A stretch of 32,661 nt of DNA, taken from contig NZ_BNBY01000004.1 of assembly GCF_014656195.1 (NCBI RefSeq), positions 218,330 through 250,990 on the forward strand. Direction: 5' to 3'. Each line of letters starts with the position of its first letter. Position 1 is the first letter of the stretch. This stretch comes from Kitasatospora xanthocidica (lineage in GTDB: Bacteria > Actinomycetota > Actinomycetes > Streptomycetales > Streptomycetaceae). The notes under the pieces were generated by a model that did no database searches, was not told where the DNA came from, and saw only the letters and a list, made by a program, of their open reading frames with translations. Of this stretch, positions 1 through 7,905 are shown in pieces. The position numbers and the translations under genes were made by a program.

Positions 1-23
1 CCCCCCCCCCGCCGATGGGCCGC

Positions 24-1454
24 TCAGGCGTCCAGGGTTCCCACGTGGTGGACGCGGACGAGGTTGGTGGAGCCGGCGAGGCCGGGTGGGGAGCCGGCGG
101 TGATGACGACGATGTCGCCCTTCTGGCAGCGGCCGAGGGAGAGCAGGGCCGCGTCGACCTGTTCGACCATCTGGTCGGTGGTCGGGGCGAACGGGCCGAG
201 GAAGGTCTCCACGCCCCAGGTGAGGGCGAGTTGGCTGCGCACGGCGGGCTCGTAGGTGAAGGCGAGCACCGGGATCGGCGAGCGGTAGCGGGTCAGCCGG
301 CGGGCGGTGTCGCCGGACTGGGTGAAGGCGATCAGGTACTTGGCGTGCAGGAAGTCGCCGATCTCGGCGGCCGCGCGGGCGACGGCGCCGCCCTGGGTGC
401 GCGGCTTGCTGCCCGCGGTCAGCGGGGGGAGGCCGGCGGCGAGGATGTCGTTCTCGGCGGCTTCGATGATCCGGGCCATGGTCTTGACCGTCTCGACGGG
501 GTACTTGCCCACCGAGGTCTCCCCGGAGAGCATCACCGCGTCGGTGCCGTCGAGGACGGCGTTGGCGACGTCGGAGGCCTCGGCGCGGGTCGGCCGGGAG
601 GCGTTGATCATCGAGTCGAGCATCTGGGTGGCCACGATGACCGGCTTGGCGTTGCGCCGGGCCAGCTTGATGGCGCGCTTCTGGACCAGCGGGACCTGTT
701 CGAGGGGCATCTCCACGCCCAGGTCGCCGCGGGCCACCATGATGCCGTCGAAGGCGTCCACGACGGACTCGAGGTCCTCCACCGCCTGCGGCTTCTCGAT
801 CTTGGCGATGACCGGGACGTACCGCCCCTCCTCCGCCATGATCCGGTGGACGTCCTCGATGTCGCGCCCGCTCCGGACGAAGGAGAGCGCGATCAGGTCG
901 GCCCCGGTGCGCAGCCCCCACCGCAGGTCGGCGACGTCCTTGTCGCTGAGTGCGGGGACGGAGACGGCGACGCCGGGGAGGTTGAGGCCCTTGTGGTCGG
1001 AGACCAGGCCGCCCTCGATGACGAGGCACCGCACCCTGGGGCCGTCGACGGCGACGACTTCGAGGGTGACCCGGCCGTCGTCGACCAGGATGCGTTCGCC
1101 GCGGCTGACGTCGCCGGCGAGTCCGGAGTAGGTGGTTCCGCAGCCGTCCTTGTCCCCCACGACGCCCTTGTCGGTGGAGATGGTGAACTCGTCGCCGCGT
1201 TCGAGGAGTACCGGCCCGTGGGCGAAGGTGTCGAGCCGGATCTTCGGGCCTTGAAGGTCGACGAGGACGCCGACGCTGCGGCCGGTCTCGTCGGCGGCCT
1301 TGCGGACGCGGCGGTAGCGTTCCTCGTGCTCGGCGTGCGTGCCGTGGCTGAGGTTGAATCGGGCGATGTCCATTCCGGCGTCGACCAGGGATTTGATCTG
1401 GTCGTACGAGTCGGCGGCGGGCCCGAGGGTGCAGACGATTTTTGCTCGGCGCAT
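24..1454 (-). CDS. pyk: Pyruvate kinase
   Basis: Pyruvate kinase catalyses the last step of glycolysis in the cytoplasm: phosphoenolpyruvate plus ADP gives pyruvate plus ATP. The 476-residue protein has the normal bacterial length. Family motifs seen are the N-terminal RRAKIVCTLGPA strand and FNLSHG, the catalytic lysine segment PVIAKIEKPQ, the metal-binding MVARGDLGVEMP, the ATQMLDSM..RPTRAE signature and MLSGETSVGKYP, followed by the C-terminal allosteric domain. The start at 1454 was chosen because family members begin with MRRAKIV; an in-frame ATG at 1472 would add six residues. No Shine-Dalgarno precedes 1454, and a TAGTCT hexamer exactly seven bases upstream suggests a leaderless mRNA. 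It is divergent from the substrate-binding/VWA operon. Identification is secure; the start is probable. Confidence 0.97.
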   Translation of the reverse strand: MRRAKIVCTLGPAADSYDQIKSLVDAGMDIARFNLSHGTHAEHEERYRRVRKAADETGRSVGVLVDLQGPKIRLDTFAHGPVLLERGDEFTISTDKGVVGDKDGCGTTYSGLAGDVSRGERILVDDGRVTLEVVAVDGPRVRCLVIEGGLVSDHKGLNLPGVAVSVPALSDKDVADLRWGLRTGADLIALSFVRSGRDIEDVHRIMAEEGRYVPVIAKIEKPQAVEDLESVVDAFDGIMVARGDLGVEMPLEQVPLVQKRAIKLARRNAKPVIVATQMLDSMINASRPTRAEASDVANAVLDGTDAVMLSGETSVGKYPVETVKTMARIIEAAENDILAAGLPPLTAGSKPRTQGGAVARAAAEIGDFLHAKYLIAFTQSGDTARRLTRYRSPIPVLAFTYEPAVRSQLALTWGVETFLGPFAPTTDQMVEQVDAALLSLGRCQKGDIVVITAGSPPGLAGSTNLVRVHHVGTLDA

Positions 1455-1488
1455 AGTGCTGAGACTAGGCATTACCGGCGCGTAACAA
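1455..1488 (-). promoter_or_regulatory. Possible leaderless promoter of pyk
   Basis: On the minus strand TAGTCT (1467-1462) stands seven bases before the ATG of pyk, the spacing expected when the transcript starts at the A of the start codon. A TTGTTA (1488-1483) lies 15 bases further upstream, shorter than the ideal 17. The absence of a ribosome binding site agrees with a leaderless transcript. The hexamers are weak, so this is an inference. Confidence 0.35.
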
Positions 1489-1636
1489 CGAGGCGGGTCC
1501 GGCTTGCGGGATGACCTTTGGCGTAAGGCGAGTTGAACAATCTGACACATCCTCGGACCGGTGTGCGAGCGCCGCCTCCGGGGCCTCTCCGGGCGCTCCG
1601 GCGAACGGGTCGGTCGATGCGATTCCGTGAAGGGGT

Positions 1637-1658
1637 GTTCACCCTTCGTTCATCGTGG
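1637..1658 (+). promoter_or_regulatory. PHO box (PhoP binding site), two direct repeat units
   Basis: Two adjacent 11-base units are present: GTTCACCCTTC (1637-1647) and GTTCATCGTGG (1648-1658). The Streptomyces PHO box consists of 11-base direct repeats whose first seven bases are GTTCACC. The first unit matches 7/7 and the second 6/7, with the common T at position six. It lies about 130 bases before the start of the substrate-binding protein and about 180 bases before pyk, and could serve either. Confidence 0.6.
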
Positions 1659-1692
1659 CTTCCGTTGCCGCTCCCCGCCCGGCGGGACGCTC

Positions 1693-1736
1693 GTCACCCC
1701 CGGGTGACACCCCGGAGGTTCCGGGTGACCACCCGG
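1693..1736. promoter_or_regulatory. Cluster of GGGTGAC half-sites (operator candidate)
   Basis: GTCACCC-CC-GGGTGAC (1693-1708) is a perfect inverted repeat. A second GGGTGAC lies at 1723-1729, exactly 21 bases after the first direct copy, inside another inverted repeat, CCGGGTG-AC-CACCCGG (1721-1736). The half-sites are therefore two helical turns apart on the same DNA face. They lie 50-95 bases upstream of the start codon at 1787. No known regulator is assigned. Confidence 0.35.
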
Positions 1737-1786
1737 ACGACGTAGAGGACGCGGCAGAAGTCGCGTACGAGGGGGAGGCGTTCGGC

Positions 1787-2893
1787 ATGAAACGCGGCGC
1801 ACTGGGGGCGGTGCTGATCCTGGCCCTGCTGGGCTGGGTGGCCTACGCGCTGATCCCCGAGGGGGGCAACGGGGGGTCCGGCCCGGCCACGGTCACGGTC
1901 ACCGGCCTGATCGGCTCGGAGAAACGCAACTTCTTCGAAGACCCGAACGTCAAGGCCGAGTTGAAGAAGAAGGGCCTGGAGGTCCGGACGGACTCGACCG
2001 GCTCCTGGACGATGAGCGAGCAGGCGAAGAGCACCCAGGGGCTGGACTTCGCCTTCCCGGCGAGTGCCGCGCCGGCCCGGGAGATCCAGCAGAACTGGGG
2101 GCTGAAGGACTCGCCGCTGGTGCCGTTCTACTCCCCGCTGGTGATCGTGACGCACAAGCCGGTGGCGGAGATCCTGAAGCAGAACCAGCTGGCGGAGCAC
2201 GACGACGGCCCCAAGGGTGTCTGGACGTTCAAGATGGACAAGTACGTGGAGGCGCTGACGGCCGGCCGGAAGTGGAAGGACCTCGCGGGCTCCGAGAAGG
2301 ACCCGGAGCTGACCGGCCCGGTGTTCGTGTCCACCACCGACCCGGACACCTCCTCCTCGGGCGCGATGTACGTGGCGCTGCTGTCCTACATCGCGAACGG
2401 CAACCAGGTGGTGCAGGACGACGCCGGTGTCGACGCCGTCCGGAAGGTCCTGGTCACCGCGAACGGCCACCAGGGCATGCAGAAGATCAGCAGCGACGAG
2501 CCGTTCCGCGACTTCTTCGCGGGCGTCGGCACGCTGGTCTTCGCGTACGAGTCGCAGGCCGCCGCGCTCCCGCTGCAGGGCAAGGACACCGGGGACATGG
2601 TGGTGATGTACCCGGACACCACGGTCCAGTCGGACCACACCCTGGTGGCCCGGACGGACGGCGGCCGCAAGCTGGCCGACGCGCTGCAGAACGACCCGGT
2701 GCTGCGCGAGCTGGAGGCCCACTACGGCTTCCGCCCGCAGGCCGACCAGGAGGCCTTCTGGAAGCAGCTGAACGGGAAGTCGCCGCAGTTCGCGCCCGAC
2801 CTGAGGAAGTCCGGGTTCAAGCAGGCCACGCTGCCCTCGCTGGAGAACCTCACCAAGCTGACCACCGCGGCGAAGGGCGGGAGCCCCAAGTGA
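1787..2893 (+). CDS. Membrane-anchored substrate-binding protein
   Basis: This 368-residue protein has an N-terminal hydrophobic anchor (residues about 3-23, AVLILALLGWVAYAL) followed by a periplasmic-binding-type domain. It begins with a beta strand (TVTVTGLIGSEK) and carries a conserved-looking DFAFPAS segment. It has no lipobox cysteine, so it is probably held outside the membrane by the uncleaved anchor. The start at 1787 is preceded by a strong GAGGGGGAGG. The frame is open to 1655, but that would place a PHO box and an operator-like cluster inside the gene. It overlaps the next gene by four bases (GTGA) and is thus translationally coupled to a second substrate-binding protein. No ABC permease or ATPase lies nearby. 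The ligand is unknown. Confidence 0.85.
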   Translation: MKRGALGAVLILALLGWVAYALIPEGGNGGSGPATVTVTGLIGSEKRNFFEDPNVKAELKKKGLEVRTDSTGSWTMSEQAKSTQGLDFAFPASAAPAREIQQNWGLKDSPLVPFYSPLVIVTHKPVAEILKQNQLAEHDDGPKGVWTFKMDKYVEALTAGRKWKDLAGSEKDPELTGPVFVSTTDPDTSSSGAMYVALLSYIANGNQVVQDDAGVDAVRKVLVTANGHQGMQKISSDEPFRDFFAGVGTLVFAYESQAAALPLQGKDTGDMVVMYPDTTVQSDHTLVARTDGGRKLADALQNDPVLRELEAHYGFRPQADQEAFWKQLNGKSPQFAPDLRKSGFKQATLPSLENLTKLTTAAKGGSPK

Positions 2894-4545
2894 ACCTCCG
2901 TACGAACCCCCGGGGCCGGCTGGCCGCGGCCCTGCTGGCCGCGCTCGCCGCGGTGACCGCCTGTACCTCCTCCGGCGGCGACGGGCCCGGCCCGCGGCCC
3001 TCCGACCCGCCCGCCGAGACCGCCCGGCCCGGGGTGCTGCGCATCCTGGCGGGCAGTGAACTGCAGGACCTGGCCCCGGTCCTGGAGGACGCCCGGAAGG
3101 CCACCGGGGTGACCGTGCAGTTCTCCTGGACGGGCACCCTGGACGGCGCGGACGCGGTGTCCTCGGGCCGGGCCGACGGCAAGTACGACGCGGTGTGGTT
3201 CCCGTCCAACCAGTACCTGCGGCTGGACCCGGCCGGGAAGTCGAAGGTGCTGTCGGAGACCCCGGTGATGGTCTCGCCGGTGGCGATCGGGGTGCGTTCC
3301 TCGGTCCTCGGCGACCTCGGCTGGGGTGACGGTTCGAAGGTCACCTGGGCGCAGGTCGGCGACGCGGCCGCGGCCGGCAAGCTGACCTACGGGATGGCCG
3401 ATCCGTCGCGTTCCAACTCCGGCTTCTCCACCCTGGTGGCGGTCGCCTCGGCGTTCTCCAAGGCTGACGGGGCGCTGGCCGAGGCGGACGTGCAGAAGGC
3501 GACGCCGCAGCTGAAGCAGTTCTTCACCGGCCAGAAGCTGACCTCCGGCTCCTCGGGCTGGCTGGCGCAGGCGTACAGCCGGGCCGAGTCGGGCCTGGTG
3601 GGCGCGCTGGTGAACTACGAGTCGGTGCTGCTGTCGATGAACAGGACGCTGTCGCCGCAGCAGCAGCTGACGGTGGTGCGCCCGGTGGACGGCGTGGTGT
3701 CGGCGGACTACCCGCTGTCGCTGCTGTCCGCGGCCGCGCCGGACCAGCGCGACGCCTTCCAGCGGCTGACCTCGTACCTGCTCAAGGACGAGGTGCAGAA
3801 GCGCATCTCCGAGACGACGCTGCGCCGCCCCGCGACGGTGGGCGTGGCCCCGGCGGCCGGGCTGCCGACGGACCGCCGCCGGGAGCTGCCGTTCCCGGGC
3901 ACCCGGGCGGTCGCGGACGGCCTGCTGGCCTCCTACCAGAACGACCTGCGCCGCCCGTCCCGGACGGTGTACGTGCTGGACACCTCGGGCTCGATGGAGG
4001 GCAACCGGATCGCGGCGCTGAAGTCCGCGCTGGGCCGGCTGACGGGGGCGGACGACACCCGCGGGGTGCGCCGCTTCCGCAACCGCGAGGAGGTCACCCT
4101 GGTGTCCTTCGCGTCCTCGGTGAAGTGGTCCAAGACGCACGTCGTGCCCGCCACCGGGAGCCAGCCCGGCCCGCAGGACGAACTGGCGGCGATCAACACG
4201 GACGTGCAGTCGCTGGCGGCCTCGGGCGGGACGGCGGTGTACGGCTCGCTGGAGGAGGCGTACCGGGTGATCGAGCGGCAGCAGGCGGCGGCGAACGACG
4301 ACCGGTTCACCTCGATCGTGCTGATGACGGACGGGGAGAGCAACTCCGGCCCCACGGACTCCGACTTCAAGCGCTTCCACGACGGGCTGCCGGCCTGGGA
4401 GAAGTCGATCCCGGTGTTCCCGATCAAGTTCGGCGAGGCGGCGGTGAACCAGCTGCAGGGGATCGCGGACGTGAGCGGCGGCAAGCTGTTCGACGGCTCG
4501 GGCTCGCTGGACGGGGCGTTCGAGGAGATCCGTGGCTACCAGTGA
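2890..4545 (+). CDS. Lipoprotein with substrate-binding domain and von Willebrand A domain
   Basis: The 551-residue product starts with a lipoprotein signal peptide ending in VTAC (Cys25), so it should be lipid-anchored outside the membrane. Residues about 45-330 form a substrate-binding domain (RILAGSELQDLAP, DAVWFPSNQYL, a YGMADPSRSNSGFS ligand loop). The C-terminal part (about 357-551) is a VWA domain with an intact MIDAS: DTSGS beginning at residue 364, a central SGGTAVYGS threonine segment, and LMTDGES with Asp at 481. VWA domains bind Mg2+ and usually mediate protein contacts. The GTG start at 2890 overlaps the stop of the preceding gene (GTGA). The gene overlaps the next by 14 bases. 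A role sensing or capturing a ligand at the cell surface is inferred; the ligand is not evident. Confidence 0.88.
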   Translation: MNLRTNPRGRLAAALLAALAAVTACTSSGGDGPGPRPSDPPAETARPGVLRILAGSELQDLAPVLEDARKATGVTVQFSWTGTLDGADAVSSGRADGKYDAVWFPSNQYLRLDPAGKSKVLSETPVMVSPVAIGVRSSVLGDLGWGDGSKVTWAQVGDAAAAGKLTYGMADPSRSNSGFSTLVAVASAFSKADGALAEADVQKATPQLKQFFTGQKLTSGSSGWLAQAYSRAESGLVGALVNYESVLLSMNRTLSPQQQLTVVRPVDGVVSADYPLSLLSAAAPDQRDAFQRLTSYLLKDEVQKRISETTLRRPATVGVAPAAGLPTDRRRELPFPGTRAVADGLLASYQNDLRRPSRTVYVLDTSGSMEGNRIAALKSALGRLTGADDTRGVRRFRNREEVTLVSFASSVKWSKTHVVPATGSQPGPQDELAAINTDVQSLAASGGTAVYGSLEEAYRVIERQQAAANDDRFTSIVLMTDGESNSGPTDSDFKRFHDGLPAWEKSIPVFPIKFGEAAVNQLQGIADVSGGKLFDGSGSLDGAFEEIRGYQ

Positions 4546-5134
4546 CGGTCCGGTCCGGCAGCCGTGGCGGTACCTGGGGTCGAACAAGAACTGGGCCGGC
4601 CTGGCGGGGGCCGCCGTCGGGGCGGGGCTGCACCAGATCGGGCTCGGCGGGAACCTGTGGCCGGGGGTGGTGGCCGCCCTGTACGGGGTGGGCGCGCTGG
4701 TGATGCCCGACCGCAGGACCGACCCGCCCGTGGAGCCCCCGGCGCCGATCCCGCACCCGGCCCCGGACCCGGGCCCGCTGACGACGGATCCGCCGACGCC
4801 GGGCCCCGGAGCGGGCACGCCGTCCGGATCGGCGTCGGCCGCCACGGGGGTCCCGGCACCCCCGCCGCCGTCCGACCCCGAGCTGGAGGAGCTGGCCGCC
4901 TACCTGGGCGACCTGTCCCTGCCGCCCTCGGCCGGGGTGGACGCCCTGCTGGCGGCGCTGCGCGCGGCCGGCCCGGGCCCGGTGACGGAGCGGATCGTCC
5001 GGCACCGGCTGCCGCTCGCGGTGGCCGGCTACCTGCGGGCGCTGACCTGGCGGCCGTGGGCGGGTCCGGGTGCTCCGGACCCGGCGGCGGAGCTCGGCCG
5101 GGAGGTGGTCCTGCTGACCGCCGAGCTGGCCTGA
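4532..5134 (+). CDS. Small membrane protein of the substrate-binding/VWA operon
   Basis: This 200-residue protein of unknown function begins at GTG 4532, preceded by GAGGAG, and overlaps the VWA gene by 14 bases. Residues about 22-58 are glycine/alanine-rich and hydrophobic (WAGLAGAAVGAGLHQ, LWPGVVAALYGVGALVMP) and could form two short membrane segments. A proline-rich linker (about 62-113) leads to a helical C-terminal domain (LEELAAYLGDLSLPPSAGVDALLAALRAA) ending in a cytoplasm-like, charged region. No catalytic motif is seen. The tight coupling suggests that it works with the two surface proteins encoded upstream, perhaps as their membrane partner; that is inference. A hairpin straddling the stop codon (5128-5160) probably ends the operon. 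Confidence 0.75.
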   Translation: MATSDGPVRQPWRYLGSNKNWAGLAGAAVGAGLHQIGLGGNLWPGVVAALYGVGALVMPDRRTDPPVEPPAPIPHPAPDPGPLTTDPPTPGPGAGTPSGSASAATGVPAPPPPSDPELEELAAYLGDLSLPPSAGVDALLAALRAAGPGPVTERIVRHRLPLAVAGYLRALTWRPWAGPGAPDPAAELGREVVLLTAELA

Positions 5135-5160
5135 CCCGGGGTCGCCTCCCAGGTCAGGCC
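5128..5160 (+). terminator. Hairpin straddling the stop codon of the small membrane protein gene
   Basis: GGCCTGACC (5128-5136) pairs perfectly with GGTCAGGCC (5152-5160) across a 15-base loop. The left arm includes the TGA stop. No U-run follows, as is usual in Streptomyces. It is the likely end of the three-gene operon. Confidence 0.45.
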
Positions 5161-5314
5161 CGCCGGGGCGCCCATATCACCCCCGGCCCCACCCGTTCCC
5201 GTCATGAACGAGTCGCCAAGATCTCACCTCTTGGACAGGTCCGGGGGCTATTCAGCGACCGGGCCCGCACGGCACACTTCTACGCGCGTCCCTCTACGCG
5301 CGTCGACGCAGCGA

Positions 5315-5337
5315 CGCCGCACCGCCGTGATGCGGCG
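5315..5337 (+). repeat. Small hairpin and short repeats upstream of the metallophosphatase gene
   Basis: CGCCGCA (5315-5321) pairs with TGCGGCG (5331-5337) over a nine-base loop. Just before it, CTCTACGCGCGTC-like units repeat (around 5279-5303), and after it GCGGTGACGC occurs twice (around 5340-5362). The 294-base gap 5135-5428 otherwise shows no gene and no clear promoter hexamers. The hairpin may lie in the 5' leader. Confidence 0.3.
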
Positions 5338-5428
5338 GCGCGGTGACGCGGCAACGCGGTGACGCACCCGCACTCACGTACACAAGTTGACGGTCCAGCT
5401 GCCGTCGCCCTCCTCGGGAGAGTCGTCC

Positions 5429-7264
5429 ATGCCCCTGAACCGCCGTGACTTCGTCACCCGGTCCGCCGCCACCGCCGCCGGTGCCGCCATCGTCGGCGGT
5501 TCCGCCGTGGCCGCCGCCCCCTCCGCCGCGGCCGCCGAGCCGGACACGGCGGCCGCCAAGGGCCGGCAGCGCAAGCCGCGCAAGCAGGCCTTCACCGTCA
5601 TGGGCACCACCGACCTCCACGGCCGGGTGCTGAACTGGGACTACTTCACCGACGCCGAGTACGTCGACAAGGCCCACAACGCGGTCGGTCTCGCCAAGAT
5701 CTCCACCCTGGCCAACCAGGTGCGCGAGGAGAAGGGCTGGAACCGCTGCCTGCTGATCGACTCCGGTGACATCATCCAGGGCACCCAGCTGACCTACTAC
5801 TACGCCCGGATCGAGCCGATCGCCACCGACGGCGACACCGTGCCGGACCACCCGATGGCCGTCGCCATGAACCTCATGGAGTACGACGCCGCCGCGCTCG
5901 GCAACCACGAGTTCAACTACGGCATCCCGACCGTCAAGGCCTTCGAGGACCAGCTGGAGTTCCCGCTGCTGGGCGCCAACGCGCTGCACGCGAAGAACGA
6001 GAAGCCGGCCTTCCCGCCGTACGTGATCAAGGAGCTGCACCTCGGCGAGGGCAAGCCGCTGAAGGTCGGCATCCTGGGCCTCACCAACCCGGGCATCGCG
6101 ATCTGGGACAAGGCCAACGTCAGCGGCCAGATGGTCTTCCCGGGCATCGTGGAGACCGCCGCCAAGTACGTGCCGCGGATGAAGGCGGCGGGCGCGGACG
6201 TCATCGTGGTCTCGGCGCACTCCGGCATCGACGAGGCGACCACCTACGGCGACCAGCTGCCCTGGCCCGAGGACGCCTCGGGCGAGATGGCGGAGACCGT
6301 CCCGGACATCGACGCGGTGCTGGTGGGCCACACCCACAAGGAGGTCCCGCAGCGCCTGATCGTCAACAAGAAGACCGGCAAGACGGTCGTGCTCTCCGAG
6401 CCGCTCTGCTGGGGCCAGCGCCTGAGCTGCTTCGACTTCGAGGTCGAGTTCGCCGACGGCGCCTGGAAGGTCACCTCGGTCTCCTCGCGGGTGCTGAACT
6501 CCAACACCGTGCCGGAGAACCCGGAGATCACCAACGCGCTGACCGAGCAGCACAAGAAGGTCGTCGCGTACGTCAACCAGAACATCGGCACCAGCAAGAT
6601 CGAGCTGTCGATCGCCGAGGCCCGCTTCAAGGCCACGCCGATCATCGACCTGATCGGCCGGGTCCAGGCCGACGCCGTCAAGGCCGCCCTGGCCGGCGGC
6701 CAGTACGCCGACCTGCCGGTGCTCGCCCAGGCCGCCCCGTTCAACCGCACCGCCGTGATCCCGGCCGGCCAGGTCAAGCTGCGCGACGCCGCGGGCCTCT
6801 ACATCTACGAGAACACCCTGGAGGCCCGCATCCTGACGGGCGCCCAGCTCAAGGACTACCTGGAGTTCTCGGCCAAGTACTACAACCAGCTCGCCCCGGG
6901 CGCCCCGGTCGACAAGGACGCCCTGACCGGCGCCGAGGCCACCCCGGACTACAACTACGACTCGCTCTACGGCCTGAGCTACGACATCGACATCGCCCAG
7001 CCGAAGGGGCAGCGGATCCTCAACCTGTCCTTCCAGGGCAAGCCGATCGACCCCGCCGCCCAGTTCGTCCTGGCCGTCAACAACTACCGCGCCAACGGCG
7101 GCGGCAACTTCCCGCACGTGGCCAAGGCGAAGCTGGTCTGGTCGAACTCCGACGAGATCCGCAACACCATGATCGCCTGGGTGAAGGCCAAGGGCGTCCT
7201 GGACCCGGCCGACTTCTTCACCAACTCCTGGCGCCTGGTCCGCGCCGGCCAGCCGGTCTTCTGA
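5429..7264 (+). CDS. Tat-exported 5'-nucleotidase / cyclic phosphodiesterase family metallophosphatase
   Basis: This 611-residue secreted enzyme belongs to the UshA / 5'-nucleotidase / 2',3'-cyclic phosphodiesterase family, which releases phosphate from nucleotides outside the cell. A twin-arginine signal (NRRDFV, residues 4-9) and an Ala-rich stretch ending near residue 37 predict export by Tat. All dimetal-site motifs are present: TTDLHG (Asp62, His64), DSGD (Asp114), GNHEF (Asn159, His160), SAHSG (His264) and GHTH (His301, His303). The C-terminal substrate domain carries NNYRANGGGNFP. ATG 5429 is chosen over an upstream TTG at 5387 because GGGAGAG precedes it and it starts the signal peptide directly. 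The gene stands alone and ends at a strong terminator. The exact substrate is unknown. The neighbouring operon has a PHO box, but none was found before this gene. Confidence 0.92.
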   Translation: MPLNRRDFVTRSAATAAGAAIVGGSAVAAAPSAAAAEPDTAAAKGRQRKPRKQAFTVMGTTDLHGRVLNWDYFTDAEYVDKAHNAVGLAKISTLANQVREEKGWNRCLLIDSGDIIQGTQLTYYYARIEPIATDGDTVPDHPMAVAMNLMEYDAAALGNHEFNYGIPTVKAFEDQLEFPLLGANALHAKNEKPAFPPYVIKELHLGEGKPLKVGILGLTNPGIAIWDKANVSGQMVFPGIVETAAKYVPRMKAAGADVIVVSAHSGIDEATTYGDQLPWPEDASGEMAETVPDIDAVLVGHTHKEVPQRLIVNKKTGKTVVLSEPLCWGQRLSCFDFEVEFADGAWKVTSVSSRVLNSNTVPENPEITNALTEQHKKVVAYVNQNIGTSKIELSIAEARFKATPIIDLIGRVQADAVKAALAGGQYADLPVLAQAAPFNRTAVIPAGQVKLRDAAGLYIYENTLEARILTGAQLKDYLEFSAKYYNQLAPGAPVDKDALTGAEATPDYNYDSLYGLSYDIDIAQPKGQRILNLSFQGKPIDPAAQFVLAVNNYRANGGGNFPHVAKAKLVWSNSDEIRNTMIAWVKAKGVLDPADFFTNSWRLVRAGQPVF

Positions 7265-7282
7265 CCGCCGCTCCCGCCCCAC

Positions 7283-7320
7283 CGAGGCGCCGCCGGGCCC
7301 GTCCGCCCGGCGGCGCCTCG
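7283..7320 (+). terminator. Strong terminator after the metallophosphatase gene
   Basis: A perfect 16-bp inverted repeat (7283-7298 with 7305-7320) encloses a six-base loop, starting 18 bases after the stop codon. It is very GC-rich without a U-tract, as is typical of Streptomyces terminators. It separates the metallophosphatase from the Uma2 gene 30 bases downstream. Confidence 0.85.
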
Positions 7321-7350
7321 CCGCGTCCGGGGCGGTGGGAGGATGCTCGC

Positions 7351-7905
7351 ATGGTCGAGTCGGATCACCGAGTCCTCACGTACGCACGCACGCTGGTCCC
7401 ACCACCAGGCTGGAAGGTCGAAGCCTCCGGTGGCGCGATCATCATCACGGCAAGCCCGTCCACCGCCCACGCACACACCCTCTGGCTCGTCCGCCACCAA
7501 CTCGACGCGCACTGCCCGTCCGACCTGATGCCAAGTGAGAACACCGACCTCGTCTCCCCGGGCATCAGCAGGCTACGCAACCCCGACCTGACGTATTTCC
7601 CTTGCTCCGTCGTCGAATCCGGCGGCAACGAGGTGCCCGCCGAGCAGGCGGCCATCGCGGTGGAGATCGTCTCCCCGTCGAACCCCGAGAACGACCTGGT
7701 CGGCAAGGTCCGCGACTATCCGCTGATGGGCATCCCGCTGTACCTGCTGATCGACCCGCGCACCGGCGCCGTCACGCTCTACTCCGAGCCCTCCGCCACC
7801 GGCTACCACCGGCAGTGGACCGGCAAGTTCGGCGACCGGGTGCCGATCCCGGCCCCCTTCGACTTCGAACTCGCCACCGACGGCCTCGTCCGCTACCCGG
7901 CCTGA
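7351..7905 (+). CDS. Uma2 family (PD-(D/E)XK nuclease-like) protein
   Basis: This 184-residue protein belongs to the Uma2 family (DUF820), a restriction-endonuclease-like fold that is very abundant in Streptomyces and cyanobacteria and has no established cellular role. The expected active-site pattern is visible: PDL (Asp79), VEIVSPS (Glu105) and Lys119 in NDLVGKVRDYPLMGIPLYLLIDP. ATG 7351 has a good GGGAGG (7337-7342) eight bases upstream. The gene follows a strong terminator and has no operon partner, so it is probably transcribed from a short promoter region inside or just after the terminator. Nuclease activity is predicted from the fold only. Confidence 0.88.
   Translation: MVESDHRVLTYARTLVPPPGWKVEASGGAIIITASPSTAHAHTLWLVRHQLDAHCPSDLMPSENTDLVSPGISRLRNPDLTYFPCSVVESGGNEVPAEQAAIAVEIVSPSNPENDLVGKVRDYPLMGIPLYLLIDPRTGAVTLYSEPSATGYHRQWTGKFGDRVPIPAPFDFELATDGLVRYPA

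Larger units (their letters stand above)
1455..1786. other. Divergent intergenic region, pyk / substrate-binding operon
   Basis: These 332 bases contain no convincing gene. They hold the putative pyk promoter (1455-1488), a short hairpin GAAGGG/CCCTTC (1629-1647), a two-unit PHO box (1637-1658), a cluster of GGGTGAC half-sites (1693-1736) and the ribosome binding site of the rightward gene (1769-1777). The reading frame of the rightward gene is open back to 1655. The regulatory sequences would then fall inside coding sequence, which is one more reason to prefer the start at 1787. Confidence 0.6.

Noticed and set aside
15..1514. 499-codon frame antisense to pyk
   Set aside because: Low-complexity Gly/Asp/Val-rich shadow of pyk without family motifs.
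5135..5428. PHO box before the 5'-nucleotidase-like gene
   Set aside because: Searched because of the enzyme type. Only isolated GTTCCCG / GTTCATG (minus strand) strings occur, without a second unit at 11 bases.
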